Counted from the first letter of the stretch, positions 42,023 to 51,497 are shown. The stretch: 64,000 nt of DNA from Arthrobacter sp. KBS0703 (GCF_002008315.2 NZ_MVDG02000001.1:1612001-1676000); one strand, 5' to 3'. Made by a program: numbers and translations. Notes: generated from the letters alone by a model not told the origin.

Positions 42023-42682
42023 TCAGCGGCGCGGCGGCAGTGCAAGCCAGGCAACGGCCACTACCAGATTCGACGGAAGGCCGAGTGGCTCCGGAGCCAT
42101 GCTGCGGACGCGGGGATCGGCAACGACGTCAATGCCGTTTGGCTCCCGTGCCAGCCCGGTTCCGAGTGCCTTTAGGAGCGCTTCCTTCCGAGTCCACAGC
42201 TGCGCCCTCAGCTGGGGACGGCTGTGCTCGGGAGTGCTGAGTGTGAGGCGTTGTTCCCCATCAGTCAGCAGCGTAGCGTCGAAACCCTCAAAGGCCGTGG
42301 ACGATTCATCTTCAACATCGACCCCGACCGCTCCGGTGAGGTCGGCATCCAGTTGCCCGGCGACAACTGCCCAGTCTCCGCACCGCGACAGGCTCAGCAC
42401 AAGCGGAACGGGACGGCCTTCGACCGTATATCCCGGCCGTCCATGGTTCAGCCAGGAACCTTGTCCACACGCGGGGCAGTGATAATCGATCTCCAGCCGA
42501 TCATCTGCGAGGCCAAGAAGCTCTGCCGCAAAATGGCGCTGTACCAATCGGCCAGCCAGAAACCGCCGACGCGGAAGTTCACCACTGAATAGCGCCGCTC
42601 GAGTGAGTTCAGCGGGATCCAGGATCCAACTGCGCCCGACATCGACGTTACTCAGCTGAAAAGCGCGAACCTGCAGCATCAA
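42023..42682 (-). CDS. 4'-phosphopantetheinyl transferase (Sfp type)
   Basis: The 219-residue enzyme has LTGAVGVDVEDESSTAFEGF (GVDxE metal site), AQLWTRKEALLKALGTGLA (WxxKEA helix, the best signature), RRRFLAGRLVQRHFAAELL and CPACGQG with HGRPGY in the N-terminal half. It would load phosphopantetheine onto carrier proteins, as in fatty-acid, polyketide or nonribosomal pathways. No carrier genes lie nearby, only the EctB-like remnant. Start codon at 42679 or 42682. The motifs are complete. Confidence 0.9.
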   Translation of the reverse strand: MMLQVRAFQLSNVDVGRSWILDPAELTRAALFSGELPRRRFLAGRLVQRHFAAELLGLADDRLEIDYHCPACGQGSWLNHGRPGYTVEGRPVPLVLSLSRCGDWAVVAGQLDADLTGAVGVDVEDESSTAFEGFDATLLTDGEQRLTLSTPEHSRPQLRAQLWTRKEALLKALGTGLAREPNGIDVVADPRVRSMAPEPLGLPSNLVVAVAWLALPPRR

Positions 42683-42744
42683 TACCCTTCCCTCCTGGGA
42701 TGCTGCGGTTCACAACATCCCAGGAAGGTCAAGAACGCCTCGCG

Positions 42745-43947
42745 TTACAGTACCGAGCGGTATACGTCGAGGGTGGTCTCAGTGATGGACTCCCACGAAA
42801 AGTGCTCCTCCGCCCGGCGCCGGCCGGCTTCGCCCATGGCACGGGCGCGCTCGGGATCCGACACCACTTCCGTCAGGGCAGCCGCAAAGTCGTTGACGAA
42901 CTTTTCCGGGTCCAGCGGTGTGCCGGTGCCGTCGGTGACCTGTTCGATCTCCACGAGCAGCCCGGTCTCTCCGTGCTGAACCACCTCGGGGATGCCGCCG
43001 GTGGCGCTGGCAACTACGGCGGCGCCGCAGGCCATGGCCTCGAGGTTGACGATACCGAGCGGTTCGTAGATGGACGGGCACGCGAAGGCGGTGGCGTGGC
43101 TGAGGACCTGGATGAGCTCGTTGCGTGGCAGCATCCGCTCAATCAGCACCACGCCGCTGCGCTGGCCCTGGAGTTCTTCTATCAGCCTGGCAGTCTCCGC
43201 GGCCAGTTCAGGCGTGTCCGCCGCACCGAGGCACAGCACCAGCTGGACGTCCTCGGGAAGTTTGGCGGCGGCGCGCAGGAGGTAGGGAACACCCTTCTGC
43301 CGGGTGTTCCGTCCTACGAACACCACGCTGGGACGGTCGGGGTCGATGCCAAGTGCGCGGACGGCGTCGTGGTCCTCATCGCGGTTCCACATGCTGACGT
43401 CGATGCCGTTGTGCACCACCTTCACCTTGGCGGGGTCCACGTCGGGGTAGCTGCGCAGGATGTCTTGGCGCATGCCCTCGGAGACCGCAATGATGGCGGC
43501 AGCCGCCTCGTAGGCGGTCTTCTCCACCCAGGAGGACAGCGCGTAGCCGCCGCCGAGCTGCTCGGCTTTCCACGGGCGCAGCGGCTCCAGGCTGTGGGCA
43601 CTCAGGACGTGCGGGATACCGTGCAGCAGGGACGCCAGGTGCCCGGCCATGTTGGCGTACCAGGTATGCGAATGGACCAGGTCCGCGCCGGCGATGTCCG
43701 GAACGATGCGCAGGTCCACCCCGAGCGTCTGGACCGCGGCATTCGCCGACCCGAGATCCTCCGGCACGGAGTAGGACGTCACCGCAGCCCCGTGGTAGTC
43801 GGCGTCCCGGGGCGCCCCGAAGGCACGCACCTGCAGGTCGACGTGCTTGGCCAGGACCCGGCTCAGCTCGGCTACGTGGACGCCCGCGCCACCATAAATC
43901 TCCGGCGGGAATTCTTTAGTCACAATGTCTATTCGCACGATACCCAA
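42745..43947 (-). CDS. glgA: Glycogen synthase-type glycosyltransferase (GlgA/GlgM)
   Basis: The 400-residue GT4 protein begins VRIDIVTKEFPPEIYGGAGV HV (ADP-glucose-site KEFPPxxYGGAGVH) and has ADLVHSHTWYANMAGHLA, VVHNGIDVSMWNRDEDHDAV, VFVGRNTRQKGVPYLLRAA and EPLGIVNLEAMACGAAVVAS (GT-B E-x7-E). A GTG start at 43938 is as good as ATG 43947. Actinobacterial enzymes of this type use ADP-glucose to make maltose-1-phosphate (GlgM) or glucan. It is divergent from glgC, which supplies ADP-glucose, with 91 bp between them. Confidence 0.93.
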   Translation of the reverse strand: MGIVRIDIVTKEFPPEIYGGAGVHVAELSRVLAKHVDLQVRAFGAPRDADYHGAAVTSYSVPEDLGSANAAVQTLGVDLRIVPDIAGADLVHSHTWYANMAGHLASLLHGIPHVLSAHSLEPLRPWKAEQLGGGYALSSWVEKTAYEAAAAIIAVSEGMRQDILRSYPDVDPAKVKVVHNGIDVSMWNRDEDHDAVRALGIDPDRPSVVFVGRNTRQKGVPYLLRAAAKLPEDVQLVLCLGAADTPELAAETARLIEELQGQRSGVVLIERMLPRNELIQVLSHATAFACPSIYEPLGIVNLEAMACGAAVVASATGGIPEVVQHGETGLLVEIEQVTDGTGTPLDPEKFVNDFAAALTEVVSDPERARAMGEAGRRRAEEHFSWESITETTLDVYRSVL

Positions 43948-44038
43948 GGTAGTCGTTACGGTTGAACTGTTCTAGTGTGAAGGAGTCCGGGCGTGCCGGA
44001 CTTTTGGGGAAGTTACGAAGGCGTACAGGAGCGACCAC

Positions 44039-45448
44039 ATGCCGTTGAATAAGAAAGTCCTGGCCATTGTCCTCGCAGGCGGGGAGGGAAACCGTCTCAT
44101 GCCATTGACGGCGGACAGGGCCAAACCAGGCGTGCCCTTTGCGGGAAGCTACCGCCTGATCGACTTTGCGTTGTCCAACCTTGTGAATTCCCGATACCTG
44201 CAGATCGTGGTCCTGACGCAGTACAAGTCCCACAGCCTCGACCGCCACATCTCCGAGACCTGGCGGATGTCCACCCAGCTCGGCAACTACGTCGCCTCGG
44301 TCCCCGCGCAGCAGCGCGTCGGCAAGAGCTGGTTCCTCGGCAGCGCAAACGCCATCTACCAGTCCCTGAACCTCATCCGTGACGCCAATCCCGACATCGT
44401 CGTCGTGGTGGGCGCGGACCACGTGTACCGCATGGACTTCGCCCAGATGGTGGAGCAGCACGTCAAGAGCGGCGCCAAGGCAACCGTCGCGGCCGTCCGC
44501 CAGCCACTGCACATGGCGGACCAGTTCGGTGTGATCGAAGTCGACCCCGAGGACTCCCAGAAGATTGCCGCCTTCGTCGAGAAGCCGTCCTCCACGCCCG
44601 GCCTGGCCGCGGATCCGACCCAGTTCCTGGCATCCATGGGCAACTACGTCTTCAACGCCGATGCACTGGTGGACGCCCTGCACGTCGACGCCGAACGCCT
44701 CGACACCAAGCACGACATGGGCGGGGACATCATTCCCTACTTCGTGAACCAAGGCGAAGCCGGCGTCTACGACTTCACGCTCAATGACATTCCCGGCTCC
44801 ACCGAACGCGACCGCACCTACTGGCGCGATGTCGGAACCATCGACTCGTTCTACGACGCCCACATGGACCTCATCTCGCCGCTGCCCGTGTTCAACCTGT
44901 ACAACTCGGAATGGCCTATCTACACGCGTCAAAGCATCTCCCCGCCCGCCAAGTTCGTGCGCGGTGAGCACAACACCGTGGGCAGCGCCCTGGACTCGAT
45001 CGTGGCCAGCGGCGTGGTTATCTCTGGAGGCATCGTGGAAGGCTCGGTCCTGGCCAACGACGTCTACGTCGGCACGGCAAGCCGCGTGGTGGATTCCGTG
45101 TTGATGGACAAGGTCCAGATCGGCGAGGGCGCCGTGGTCCACCGCGCCATTATCGACAAAAACGTCAAGGTTCCCGCCGGTGCCGCGATCGGTCTGGACG
45201 CGGAACTCGACCGCGCCCGCGGCTTCAAGGTCACGGATTCGGGGATCACCGTGCTGTCGAAGGGCCAGGCCGTTCCCGAGCCGGACGACGCCGAGCGGGC
45301 ACTCTCAGCGGCCAACCTGCACCTTGTTCCCAATGCCGTGAAAGCCGCCACCGAGAATCTCCCTGGAGTGCGCGAGTCCGTGCAGCAGGCCGGACAGGTC
45401 CAGGCCGCCGCCGTCGGCGTGGAAGCACCCGCCAACAGCCGCTCCTGA
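44039..45448 (+). CDS. glgC: Glucose-1-phosphate adenylyltransferase
   Basis: The 469-residue enzyme begins [31 protein letters not shown], the nucleotide-binding signature of ADP-glucose pyrophosphorylases. It continues [29 protein letters not shown] and, C-terminally, a left-handed beta-helix with repeated V-x-G-x-V strands ([20 protein letters not shown]). It makes ADP-glucose from ATP and glucose-1-phosphate, the first committed step for glycogen. The last 40 residues ([20 protein letters not shown]) are extra compared with many homologues. Confidence 0.95.
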   Translation: MPLNKKVLAIVLAGGEGNRLMPLTADRAKPGVPFAGSYRLIDFALSNLVNSRYLQIVVLTQYKSHSLDRHISETWRMSTQLGNYVASVPAQQRVGKSWFLGSANAIYQSLNLIRDANPDIVVVVGADHVYRMDFAQMVEQHVKSGAKATVAAVRQPLHMADQFGVIEVDPEDSQKIAAFVEKPSSTPGLAADPTQFLASMGNYVFNADALVDALHVDAERLDTKHDMGGDIIPYFVNQGEAGVYDFTLNDIPGSTERDRTYWRDVGTIDSFYDAHMDLISPLPVFNLYNSEWPIYTRQSISPPAKFVRGEHNTVGSALDSIVASGVVISGGIVEGSVLANDVYVGTASRVVDSVLMDKVQIGEGAVVHRAIIDKNVKVPAGAAIGLDAELDRARGFKVTDSGITVLSKGQAVPEPDDAERALSAANLHLVPNAVKAATENLPGVRESVQQAGQVQAAAVGVEAPANSRS

Positions 45449-45512
45449 GATCGCGGTTTCAAGAGGGCTTTGTGGGCGGGCCTGATGCTCGGCAGGCTGT
45501 AAAATCAGCTCA

Positions 45513-46964
45513 ATGAGCTTCTCCGATCTGACGCCTGAAGAGATTCAGGCCTGCCTTAAAGTCCTCAACACCATCCACGTCTACGACGAGGAGCACCCGG
45601 ACTACGTCTCGGTACGCCGTGCCACGGGCAAAATGTTCAAGGCCGTCAAACGGCACCGGCGCGTGACCAAGCGTGACCTGATCGCGGAATCAGACCGCGC
45701 CGTCATTGCACAGACGGCGACGGCCGCGCCGGACCGGATCGACGACGAGACCCGCGGCAATAAGCTCGCCCCCTCGGCCACCGGCAAGGTTGCCGGCCAC
45801 CTGATCAGATCCAGGCCCTGCTACATCTGCAAGCGGCACTACACGCAGGTGGACGCCTTCTACCACCAGCTCTGCCCGGAATGCGCGGCGTTCAGCCACA
45901 CCAAGCGCGACGCCCGGACGGACCTGACCGGACGCCGTGCCCTGCTCACAGGCGGCCGAGCGAAGATCGGCATGTACATCGCGCTGCGGCTGTTGCGCGA
46001 CGGCGCCCACACCACGATCACCACACGCTTCCCGAAGGATGCCGCCCGACGCTTCGCCGCCATGGAGGACAGCGCCGACTGGCTGCACCGGCTGAAGATC
46101 GTGGGCATCGACCTCCGCGACCCCTCGCAGGTCATGGCCCTCACCGACTCGGTGAGCGCCGCAGGCCCGCTGGACATCATCATCAATAATGCTGCGCAGA
46201 CCGTGCGCCGCACGGGCAACGCCTACAAGCCGCTCGTTGACGCTGAGGACGAGCCTTTGCCCGCGGCCCTCGAACCCGCCAACGGAGGACCCGAGCTGGT
46301 CACCTTCGGCCACGCCCACGACAAACACCCCCTGGCCCTCGCAAGCAGCGTAACCGAGCATCCGGTCCTTGCGGGTGACGCCATCACCTCGCTGGCCCTG
46401 TCCACCGGTTCGGCGTCGCTGGAACGCATCGCGTCCGGAACCGCCATCGACGCGGGCGGGCTGGTGCCTGACCTCGCCACGATCAACAGCTGGACCCAGG
46501 TGGTGGACGAGGTGGACCCGCTGGAAATGCTCGAGGTCCAGCTGTGCAACGTCACCGCGCCGTTCCTCCTTGTCAGCAGGCTTCGGGATGCCATGAAGCG
46601 CTCGACGGCCCGGCGGAAGTACATCGTGAACGTGTCCGCCATGGAAGGGCAGTTCTCCCGCGCGTACAAAGGCCCGGGCCACCCGCACACCAACATGGCC
46701 AAGGCGGCGCTGAACATGATGACCCGCACCAGCGCGCAGGAAATGCTGGACACCGACGGCATCCTCATGACGGCTGTTGACACCGGCTGGATCACCGACG
46801 AACGCCCGCATTACACTAAGGTCCGGCTGATGGAGGAAGGCTTCCACGCACCCCTGGACCTCGTGGACGGCGCGGCCAGGGTCTACGATCCGATCGTCAT
46901 GGGCGAAACCGGCGAGGACCAGTACGGCGTCTTCCTCAAGGACTACAAGCCGAGCCCCTGGTAA
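45513..46964 (+). CDS. Short-chain dehydrogenase-like protein with zinc ribbon and no YxxxK
   Basis: The 483-residue protein has a helical N-terminus (SDLTPEEIQACLKVLNTIHV YDEEHPDYVSVRRATGKMF), then a CxxC...CxxC zinc ribbon (RPCYICKRHYTQVDAFYHQL CPEC), then a Rossmann domain (RRALLTGGRAKIGMYIALRL LRDG, IIINNAAQTVRR). The active-site region is NVSAMEGQF and HPHTNMAKAALNMMTRTSAQ: Ser and Lys remain, but Thr stands where the YxxxK Tyr should be. It may bind nucleotide without usual SDR catalysis. Related proteins occur across bacteria and fungi; function is unknown. Confidence 0.85.
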   Translation: MSFSDLTPEEIQACLKVLNTIHVYDEEHPDYVSVRRATGKMFKAVKRHRRVTKRDLIAESDRAVIAQTATAAPDRIDDETRGNKLAPSATGKVAGHLIRSRPCYICKRHYTQVDAFYHQLCPECAAFSHTKRDARTDLTGRRALLTGGRAKIGMYIALRLLRDGAHTTITTRFPKDAARRFAAMEDSADWLHRLKIVGIDLRDPSQVMALTDSVSAAGPLDIIINNAAQTVRRTGNAYKPLVDAEDEPLPAALEPANGGPELVTFGHAHDKHPLALASSVTEHPVLAGDAITSLALSTGSASLERIASGTAIDAGGLVPDLATINSWTQVVDEVDPLEMLEVQLCNVTAPFLLVSRLRDAMKRSTARRKYIVNVSAMEGQFSRAYKGPGHPHTNMAKAALNMMTRTSAQEMLDTDGILMTAVDTGWITDERPHYTKVRLMEEGFHAPLDLVDGAARVYDPIVMGETGEDQYGVFLKDYKPSPW

Positions 46965-47022
46965 CAGGCCGTCCTCCGGGTCATGCCTCCACGTGTGCGG
47001 CCGCGGGCCGTACGATGTGTCC

Positions 47023-47484
47023 ATGGATACTGCACCGCACGACGGAAAGCTCACCTTCGACGACTGCTGGGAGCTGCTGGCCTCGGCCACTGTCGGCAGA
47101 CTGGCCCTCATCGTGGACGGTCATCCGGAAATCTTCCCGGTCAACTTCGTTATTGAGCGCCGCAGCATCGTGTTCCGCACCGCCAGCGGGACGAAGCTGT
47201 GGGGCTCCATGAAGGAGGAGCCCGCCGCCTTCGAGATTGACGGCTACGACCCCCAGACCGAAGAGGCCTGGAGCGTTGTGGCGAGGGGCGGCACCGTAGC
47301 AGTGGAGGACCCCGCCGAGCGCGCTGCAGCGGACGCCCTGGGCCTGGAGCCGTGGCAGCCCGGAACCAAATCCCACTACGTGCGGCTGTTGCCGAAAGTC
47401 CTGACCGGCCGGCGGTTCAAGGTCAACGCCCCGGATGTCTGGAACACCCGGCTCGGCGACCAGCGCAGAGCGTCCTTTGAGTAG
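47023..47484 (+). CDS. FMN-binding split-barrel (pyridoxamine 5'-phosphate oxidase-like) protein
   Basis: From ATG 47023 the 153-residue protein reads FDDCWELLASATVGRLALIV, DGHPEIFPVNFVIERRSIVF RTASGTKLWG, EAWSVVARGGTVAVED, the beta-barrel of the PNPOx/F420-flavin family. Such proteins bind FMN or deazaflavin and are often reductases. It is the first of two tandem paralogues; the ORF may alternatively start at GTG 47017 or upstream ATG 46993. Confidence 0.82.
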   Translation: MDTAPHDGKLTFDDCWELLASATVGRLALIVDGHPEIFPVNFVIERRSIVFRTASGTKLWGSMKEEPAAFEIDGYDPQTEEAWSVVARGGTVAVEDPAERAAADALGLEPWQPGTKSHYVRLLPKVLTGRRFKVNAPDVWNTRLGDQRRASFE

Positions 47485-47597
47485 CCTCGCCCCATCCCGG
47501 CGGCCGCACGAATTGCCGGCGGCGGTTGGTGGCCCCTGCGGCCCTGCGGGAGGCGACGCACTGGCAAGGCTCTCGGAGCGGGCGTAGGCTCTGGTCC

Positions 47598-48080
47598 ATG
47601 AGTAATGTGCAGCCCGCCGCAGCGGCCAACGAACCCCTGGAACACCTGGAATCCAGCCAGTGCTGGGACCTTCTCCGGCAGGTTTCGGTTGGCCGGCTGG
47701 CCGTATGGGTGGAGGATCATCCGGATATCTTCCCGCTCAATTACGCGGTGGACCACGGCACCCTAGTGTTCCGGACTGCTGTGGGAACCAAACTTGGGGG
47801 CGCCCTCGGCGATATTCCCGTGGCGTTGGAAGCGGACGGCGTTGATGCCGCCACCGGGATGGCCTGGAGCGTGGTGGTCAAAGGCAAAGCCGCCGCCGTC
47901 ACCGGCATTGAGGGAGTCCTGGAAACCGCGTCCCTCTACCTTTTCCCGTGGCAGGGCGGGCAGAAGGACCACTTCGTCCGGATCACTCCCGATTCGGTGA
48001 CCGGCAGGCGGTTCAAGGTGACACCACCGCTCACATGGTGGACGCAGCTCAGCGGCGCCGTCAGGTCTTCCCCCGAGTAG
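47598..48080 (+). CDS. Second tandem FMN-binding split-barrel protein
   Basis: From ATG 47598 the 160-residue protein reads LESSQCWDLLRQVSVGRLAV, VEDHPDIFPLNYAVDHGTLV FRTAVGTKLGGAL, GMAWSVVVKGKAAAVT, then a C-terminus ending FKVTPPLTWWTQL. It is about 50% like its upstream neighbour at key strands (GRLA...HPxIFPxN...FRTAxGTK), so the pair arose by duplication. Substrate and cofactor are unknown. It ends 22 bp from the convergent transglutaminase-like gene. Confidence 0.82.
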   Translation: MSNVQPAAAANEPLEHLESSQCWDLLRQVSVGRLAVWVEDHPDIFPLNYAVDHGTLVFRTAVGTKLGGALGDIPVALEADGVDAATGMAWSVVVKGKAAAVTGIEGVLETASLYLFPWQGGQKDHFVRITPDSVTGRRFKVTPPLTWWTQLSGAVRSSPE

Positions 48081-48102
48081 GCGCCGCCGGCAACAAAAGG
48101 CG

Positions 48103-48954
48103 TCAGGCCAGCCGGGTGATTACCACGCTCACGCTGAGCGTGGAGCCGCCGCCGCCGGACAGGATGCCCTTAAGGGGCGCCACGTCCCGGTAATCCCGGC
48201 CGCGTGCCACCGTGACGTGGAAGTCCCCGGCAGGCTTGTGGTTCGTGGGATCCCAGCTCCGCCACTCCCCGTCCCACCATTCCAGCCACGCGTGGGACTG
48301 GCCGGCCACCGGCTCGCCGATATCCGCCGTGGACCGCGGGTGAAGGTAACCGGAGACGTACCGTGCCGGGATGCCGCAGCTGCGCAGCGACCCGATGGCC
48401 AGGTGCGCCAGGTCCTGGCACACCCCCTGCCGCTGGCTCCAGGCCTCCTCGGCGTTGGTGGTGACGCCGGTGGTGCCCTTCATGTAGGTCATCTCGCCGC
48501 GCATCCACTCAAAAATTGCCATGGCGGCCTCGTGCGGGTTCTTGTCCGCCACGACGCCGGGGATGATGTCGAGCACTTCCTCCCCCGGGCCGGTCAGCTG
48601 GGACTGCGGAACCCAGTCGCTGAACTGGTTGAGCGTCTCGGGCGAGGTGATGACGTCCCAGCCCGCTATGTCCGCTTCTGACGGAATCCGGACGGAGCGG
48701 TGGACCTCGACAGTGGTGGTTGCCAGAACTTCCAGGTGCTCATGCGGCATCTGCATGTCGAACGCGGTGACCCGGGTGCCCCAGTAGTCGCGGTAGCTGC
48801 TGACCGCCGCCTGGGACGGGGACACCTTCATGGATGACTCCAGCACCACCTGCTGGGGATCCGTCAGCGGCGTCATGCGTGCCTCGTTATAGGACAGCGT
48901 GACGCGCTTGTTGTAGTTGTAGCCGGTCTTGTGAACGATGCTCAGCCGGGTCAT
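48103..48954 (-). CDS. Transglutaminase-like domain protein
   Basis: The 283-residue protein has a bacterial transglutaminase N-terminal beta domain (LSIVHKTGYNYNKRVTLSYN EARMTP) and the catalytic core: Cys in AWSQRQGVCQDLAHLAIGSL, His in GQSHAWLEWWDGEWRSWDPT, Asp in the same DPTN. RSCGIPARYVSGYLHP is a further family word. The triad is complete. Substrate is unknown; it could be a protease or amide ligase. Its start overlaps the alpha-E stop by 4 bp, and with the ATP-grasp gene it forms a three-gene operon seen in many bacteria. Confidence 0.9.
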   Translation of the reverse strand: MTRLSIVHKTGYNYNKRVTLSYNEARMTPLTDPQQVVLESSMKVSPSQAAVSSYRDYWGTRVTAFDMQMPHEHLEVLATTTVEVHRSVRIPSEADIAGWDVITSPETLNQFSDWVPQSQLTGPGEEVLDIIPGVVADKNPHEAAMAIFEWMRGEMTYMKGTTGVTTNAEEAWSQRQGVCQDLAHLAIGSLRSCGIPARYVSGYLHPRSTADIGEPVAGQSHAWLEWWDGEWRSWDPTNHKPAGDFHVTVARGRDYRDVAPLKGILSGGGGSTLSVSVVITRLA

Positions 48955-49877
48955 GAAACTTCTCCCACCCAGGCCAGTTCGTCCGCCTGATTGAAGTACT
49001 TACGGGAAATGGCGTCCGAGGCCTGCGAAACCGCCTTCTGCACGCGCTCCATGTGCTCCGGAAGCTCCGACATCAGGTCATCCGTCCGGTGGAACTCGAG
49101 GAACGTGCGGGCCTGGCCCACGATCCGGCGGGCGTCGTTGATGAAGCCGACGCGCTGGGCCGAGGGATCCAGCTTCGCCAGGCACTCGTCGGCGTCGCGC
49201 AGGGCGTAGACGATGGAGCGCGGGAAGAGCCGGTCCAGCAGCAGGAACTCGGCCGCGTGCTGGTCGCCGAAGGCCGCGCGGCGGGTCCGCAGGAAGGACT
49301 CGTAGGCGCCGGCGCAGCGCAGCATGTTCACCCAGGACATGCCCGCGGACAGGACGTCTCGGGTGGAGAGCATGCGGGCCGTCATGTCGGCGCGCTCCAG
49401 GGAGCGGCCCAGCGCCAGGAACAGCCAGCTGTCATCGTGGCTGACGGTGGTGTCCGCCAGGCCGCTGACCATGGCGGTCCGTTCCAGGACCCAATGGCAG
49501 AAGCGGTAAGTGCCCACCACGTCCTTGCGGTGCTGGTTCAGCCCGTAGTACGTCGTGTTCAGGCTCTCCCACAGGCCTGACGAGACGGTCTCGCGGGCAC
49601 GCCGGGCGTTCTCCCGGGCAGCACCGAGCGAACCGGCGATGGACGTGGCGCTGTGCTTGTCATAGGCGAGGGCGTGCAGCAGCTCCTCGAGGCCGAAGTC
49701 CTCGCTCTGCGGGCGCGCCCCCATGACCGCCAGCAGTTCGCGGGCCACGCTGCGCCGCTCCTCGGTGGGCAGGTGGTTCAGCCGTTCGAGGTGGACATCG
49801 AGGATGCGGGCTGTGCCATCTGCCCGTTCAACGTAGCGGCCGATCCAGAAAAGGGACTCGGCGATTCGGCTAAGCAT
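48951..49877 (-). CDS. Alpha-E domain protein
   Basis: The 308-residue all-helical protein opens MLSRIAESLFWIGRYVERAD GTARILDVH, the exact N-terminal signature of the Alpha-E family, and later has HDDSWLFLALGRSLERADMT ARML, a second, similar repeat. AYESFLRTRRAAFGDQHAAE F follows. Family proteins always accompany ATP-grasp and transglutaminase-like genes; the biochemical role is unknown. It is 57 bp downstream of the ATP-grasp stop and overlaps the transglutaminase start. Confidence 0.92.
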   Translation of the reverse strand: MLSRIAESLFWIGRYVERADGTARILDVHLERLNHLPTEERRSVARELLAVMGARPQSEDFGLEELLHALAYDKHSATSIAGSLGAARENARRARETVSSGLWESLNTTYYGLNQHRKDVVGTYRFCHWVLERTAMVSGLADTTVSHDDSWLFLALGRSLERADMTARMLSTRDVLSAGMSWVNMLRCAGAYESFLRTRRAAFGDQHAAEFLLLDRLFPRSIVYALRDADECLAKLDPSAQRVGFINDARRIVGQARTFLEFHRTDDLMSELPEHMERVQKAVSQASDAISRKYFNQADELAWVGEVS

Positions 49878-49934
49878 GTGCGGCTACCTCCTGCGCGAGC
49901 ATGGTGGTGGATGTGGGCATGAAAACTGGAGGCG

Positions 49935-51497
49935 TCACTGCTGCTGCTCCGACTGGCGGTCGCGCCAGTTGCTCTCGACCGGCCACACGGACACGCGCTC
50001 CCGGACGGTGACGGACTGCCGCGGCAGCCGCTCTACCGGCACCTGCGGGGAATCCGCGAGCACCCAGGTGTCCTTGGACCCGCCGCCCTGGCTGGAGTTC
50101 ACGATCAGCGAGCCCTCCTTCAGCGCAACGCGGGTCAGTCCGCCGGGAAGGACCCAGACGTCGTCGCCGTCGTTGACCGCGAACGGCCGGAGGTCAACGT
50201 GCCGGGGGCCGAACTTGTCTCCGCTGAGCGTGGGCACGGTGGACAGCTGCAGAACCGGCTGGGCGATCCAGCCGCGGGGGTCGGCGATGACCCGCTTGCG
50301 CAGGGCCTCCAGCTCGTCTTTGGAGGCGTCCGGACCGATGACGAGGCCCTTGCCGCCGGAGCCGTCCACGGGCTTGACGACGAGTTCGGCGAGGCGGTCC
50401 AGGACGTGTTCGCGGGCTTCCTTTTCCTCCAGCCGGAAGGTGTCCACGTTGGCTATGACGGGTTCTTCGCCGAGATAGTAGCGGATCAGGTCCGGTACGT
50501 AGCTGTAGACCAGCTTGTCATCCGCCACGCCGTTGCCCACGGCGTTGGCGATGGTCACGCCGCCGGCGCGCGCAGCGTTGACCAGGCCCGGGCAGCCCAG
50601 CATGGAATCGGCGCGGAACTGCAGCGGGTCCAGGAAGTCGTCGTCGATCCGCTTGTAGATCACGTCGACGCGCTGTTCACCGGCGGTGGTGCGCATGTAG
50701 ACCCGGTTGCCGCGGCAGATGAGGTCGCGGCCCTCGACGAGTTCGACGCCCATCAGGCCGGCGAGCAGTGTGTGCTCAAAGTACGCGCTATTGAAGACAC
50801 CGGGGGTCAGCACCACCACAGTGGGGTCGTCGACGCCGGACGGCGCCGTTTTCCGCAGCGCGGACAGGAGCCTGCGCGGGTACTCTTCGACCGGCCGGAT
50901 GAGCTGCTGGCCGAAGGCTTCGGGGAGGCCCTTGGCCATGGCACGCCGGTTCTCCAGCACGTAGCTGACACCGGACGGCACTCGCACGTTGTCCTCCAGC
51001 ACCCTGAAGGTGCCGGCTGCGTCGCGAACGACGTCGATTCCCGAAATGTGCACGCGCACGCCGCCGGCCGGTTCGAAGCCGTGCACGGCGCGGTGGAAGT
51101 GTGCGCTGGTGGTGACCAGCTGCCTGGGGATCACGCCGTCGGAAACTACCGTCATCTTGCCGTAGACGTCATTAAGGAACGCTTCGAGGGCCCGCACGCG
51201 CTGCGCCACCCCGCGCTCCAGGACGTCCCACTCGTCGGCGGGGATCACCCGCGGCACGATGTCGAGCGGGAACGGGCGCTCCTCCCCCGCGAAATCGAAG
51301 GTCACGCCACGGTCCAGGAACGTCCGTGCCATCGAGTCCGCCCGGGCGCTCACGTCAGCCAGTGACAGCTCGCGCAGGGCAATCGCGACCTGCCCGTAGG
51401 ACTTGCGGGCCACTTGCCCAGGGGCAAACATCTCGTCGTAGGCGCCGGTGCGGCCGGCCGCCTCGGAGTAATCCTGGAATAGGTCAGACATGGTCAT
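49935..51497 (-). CDS. Circularly permuted ATP-grasp type 2 protein
   Basis: The 520-residue protein (start 51497 or Met at 51491) has ARKSYGQVAIALRELSLADV, FLDRGVTFDFAGEERPFPLD, IVPRVIPADEWDVLERGVAQ R, HISGIDVVRDAAGTFRVLED NVRVPSGVSYVLENR and YFEHTLLAGLMGVELVEGRD L, all diagnostic for the CP_ATPgrasp_2 family. ELVVKPVDGSGGKGLVIGPD is the ATP-binding loop. The enzyme should activate a carboxylate and join it to an amine, perhaps making a peptide tag. It heads the ATP-grasp/alpha-E/transglutaminase operon. Confidence 0.92.
   Translation of the reverse strand: MTMSDLFQDYSEAAGRTGAYDEMFAPGQVARKSYGQVAIALRELSLADVSARADSMARTFLDRGVTFDFAGEERPFPLDIVPRVIPADEWDVLERGVAQRVRALEAFLNDVYGKMTVVSDGVIPRQLVTTSAHFHRAVHGFEPAGGVRVHISGIDVVRDAAGTFRVLEDNVRVPSGVSYVLENRRAMAKGLPEAFGQQLIRPVEEYPRRLLSALRKTAPSGVDDPTVVVLTPGVFNSAYFEHTLLAGLMGVELVEGRDLICRGNRVYMRTTAGEQRVDVIYKRIDDDFLDPLQFRADSMLGCPGLVNAARAGGVTIANAVGNGVADDKLVYSYVPDLIRYYLGEEPVIANVDTFRLEEKEAREHVLDRLAELVVKPVDGSGGKGLVIGPDASKDELEALRKRVIADPRGWIAQPVLQLSTVPTLSGDKFGPRHVDLRPFAVNDGDDVWVLPGGLTRVALKEGSLIVNSSQGGGSKDTWVLADSPQVPVERLPRQSVTVRERVSVWPVESNWRDRQSEQQQ

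Noticed and set aside
43916..47111. Long minus-strand ORFs of about 408 and 473 residues
   Set aside because: Shadows of glgC and the SDR-like gene on the plus strand.
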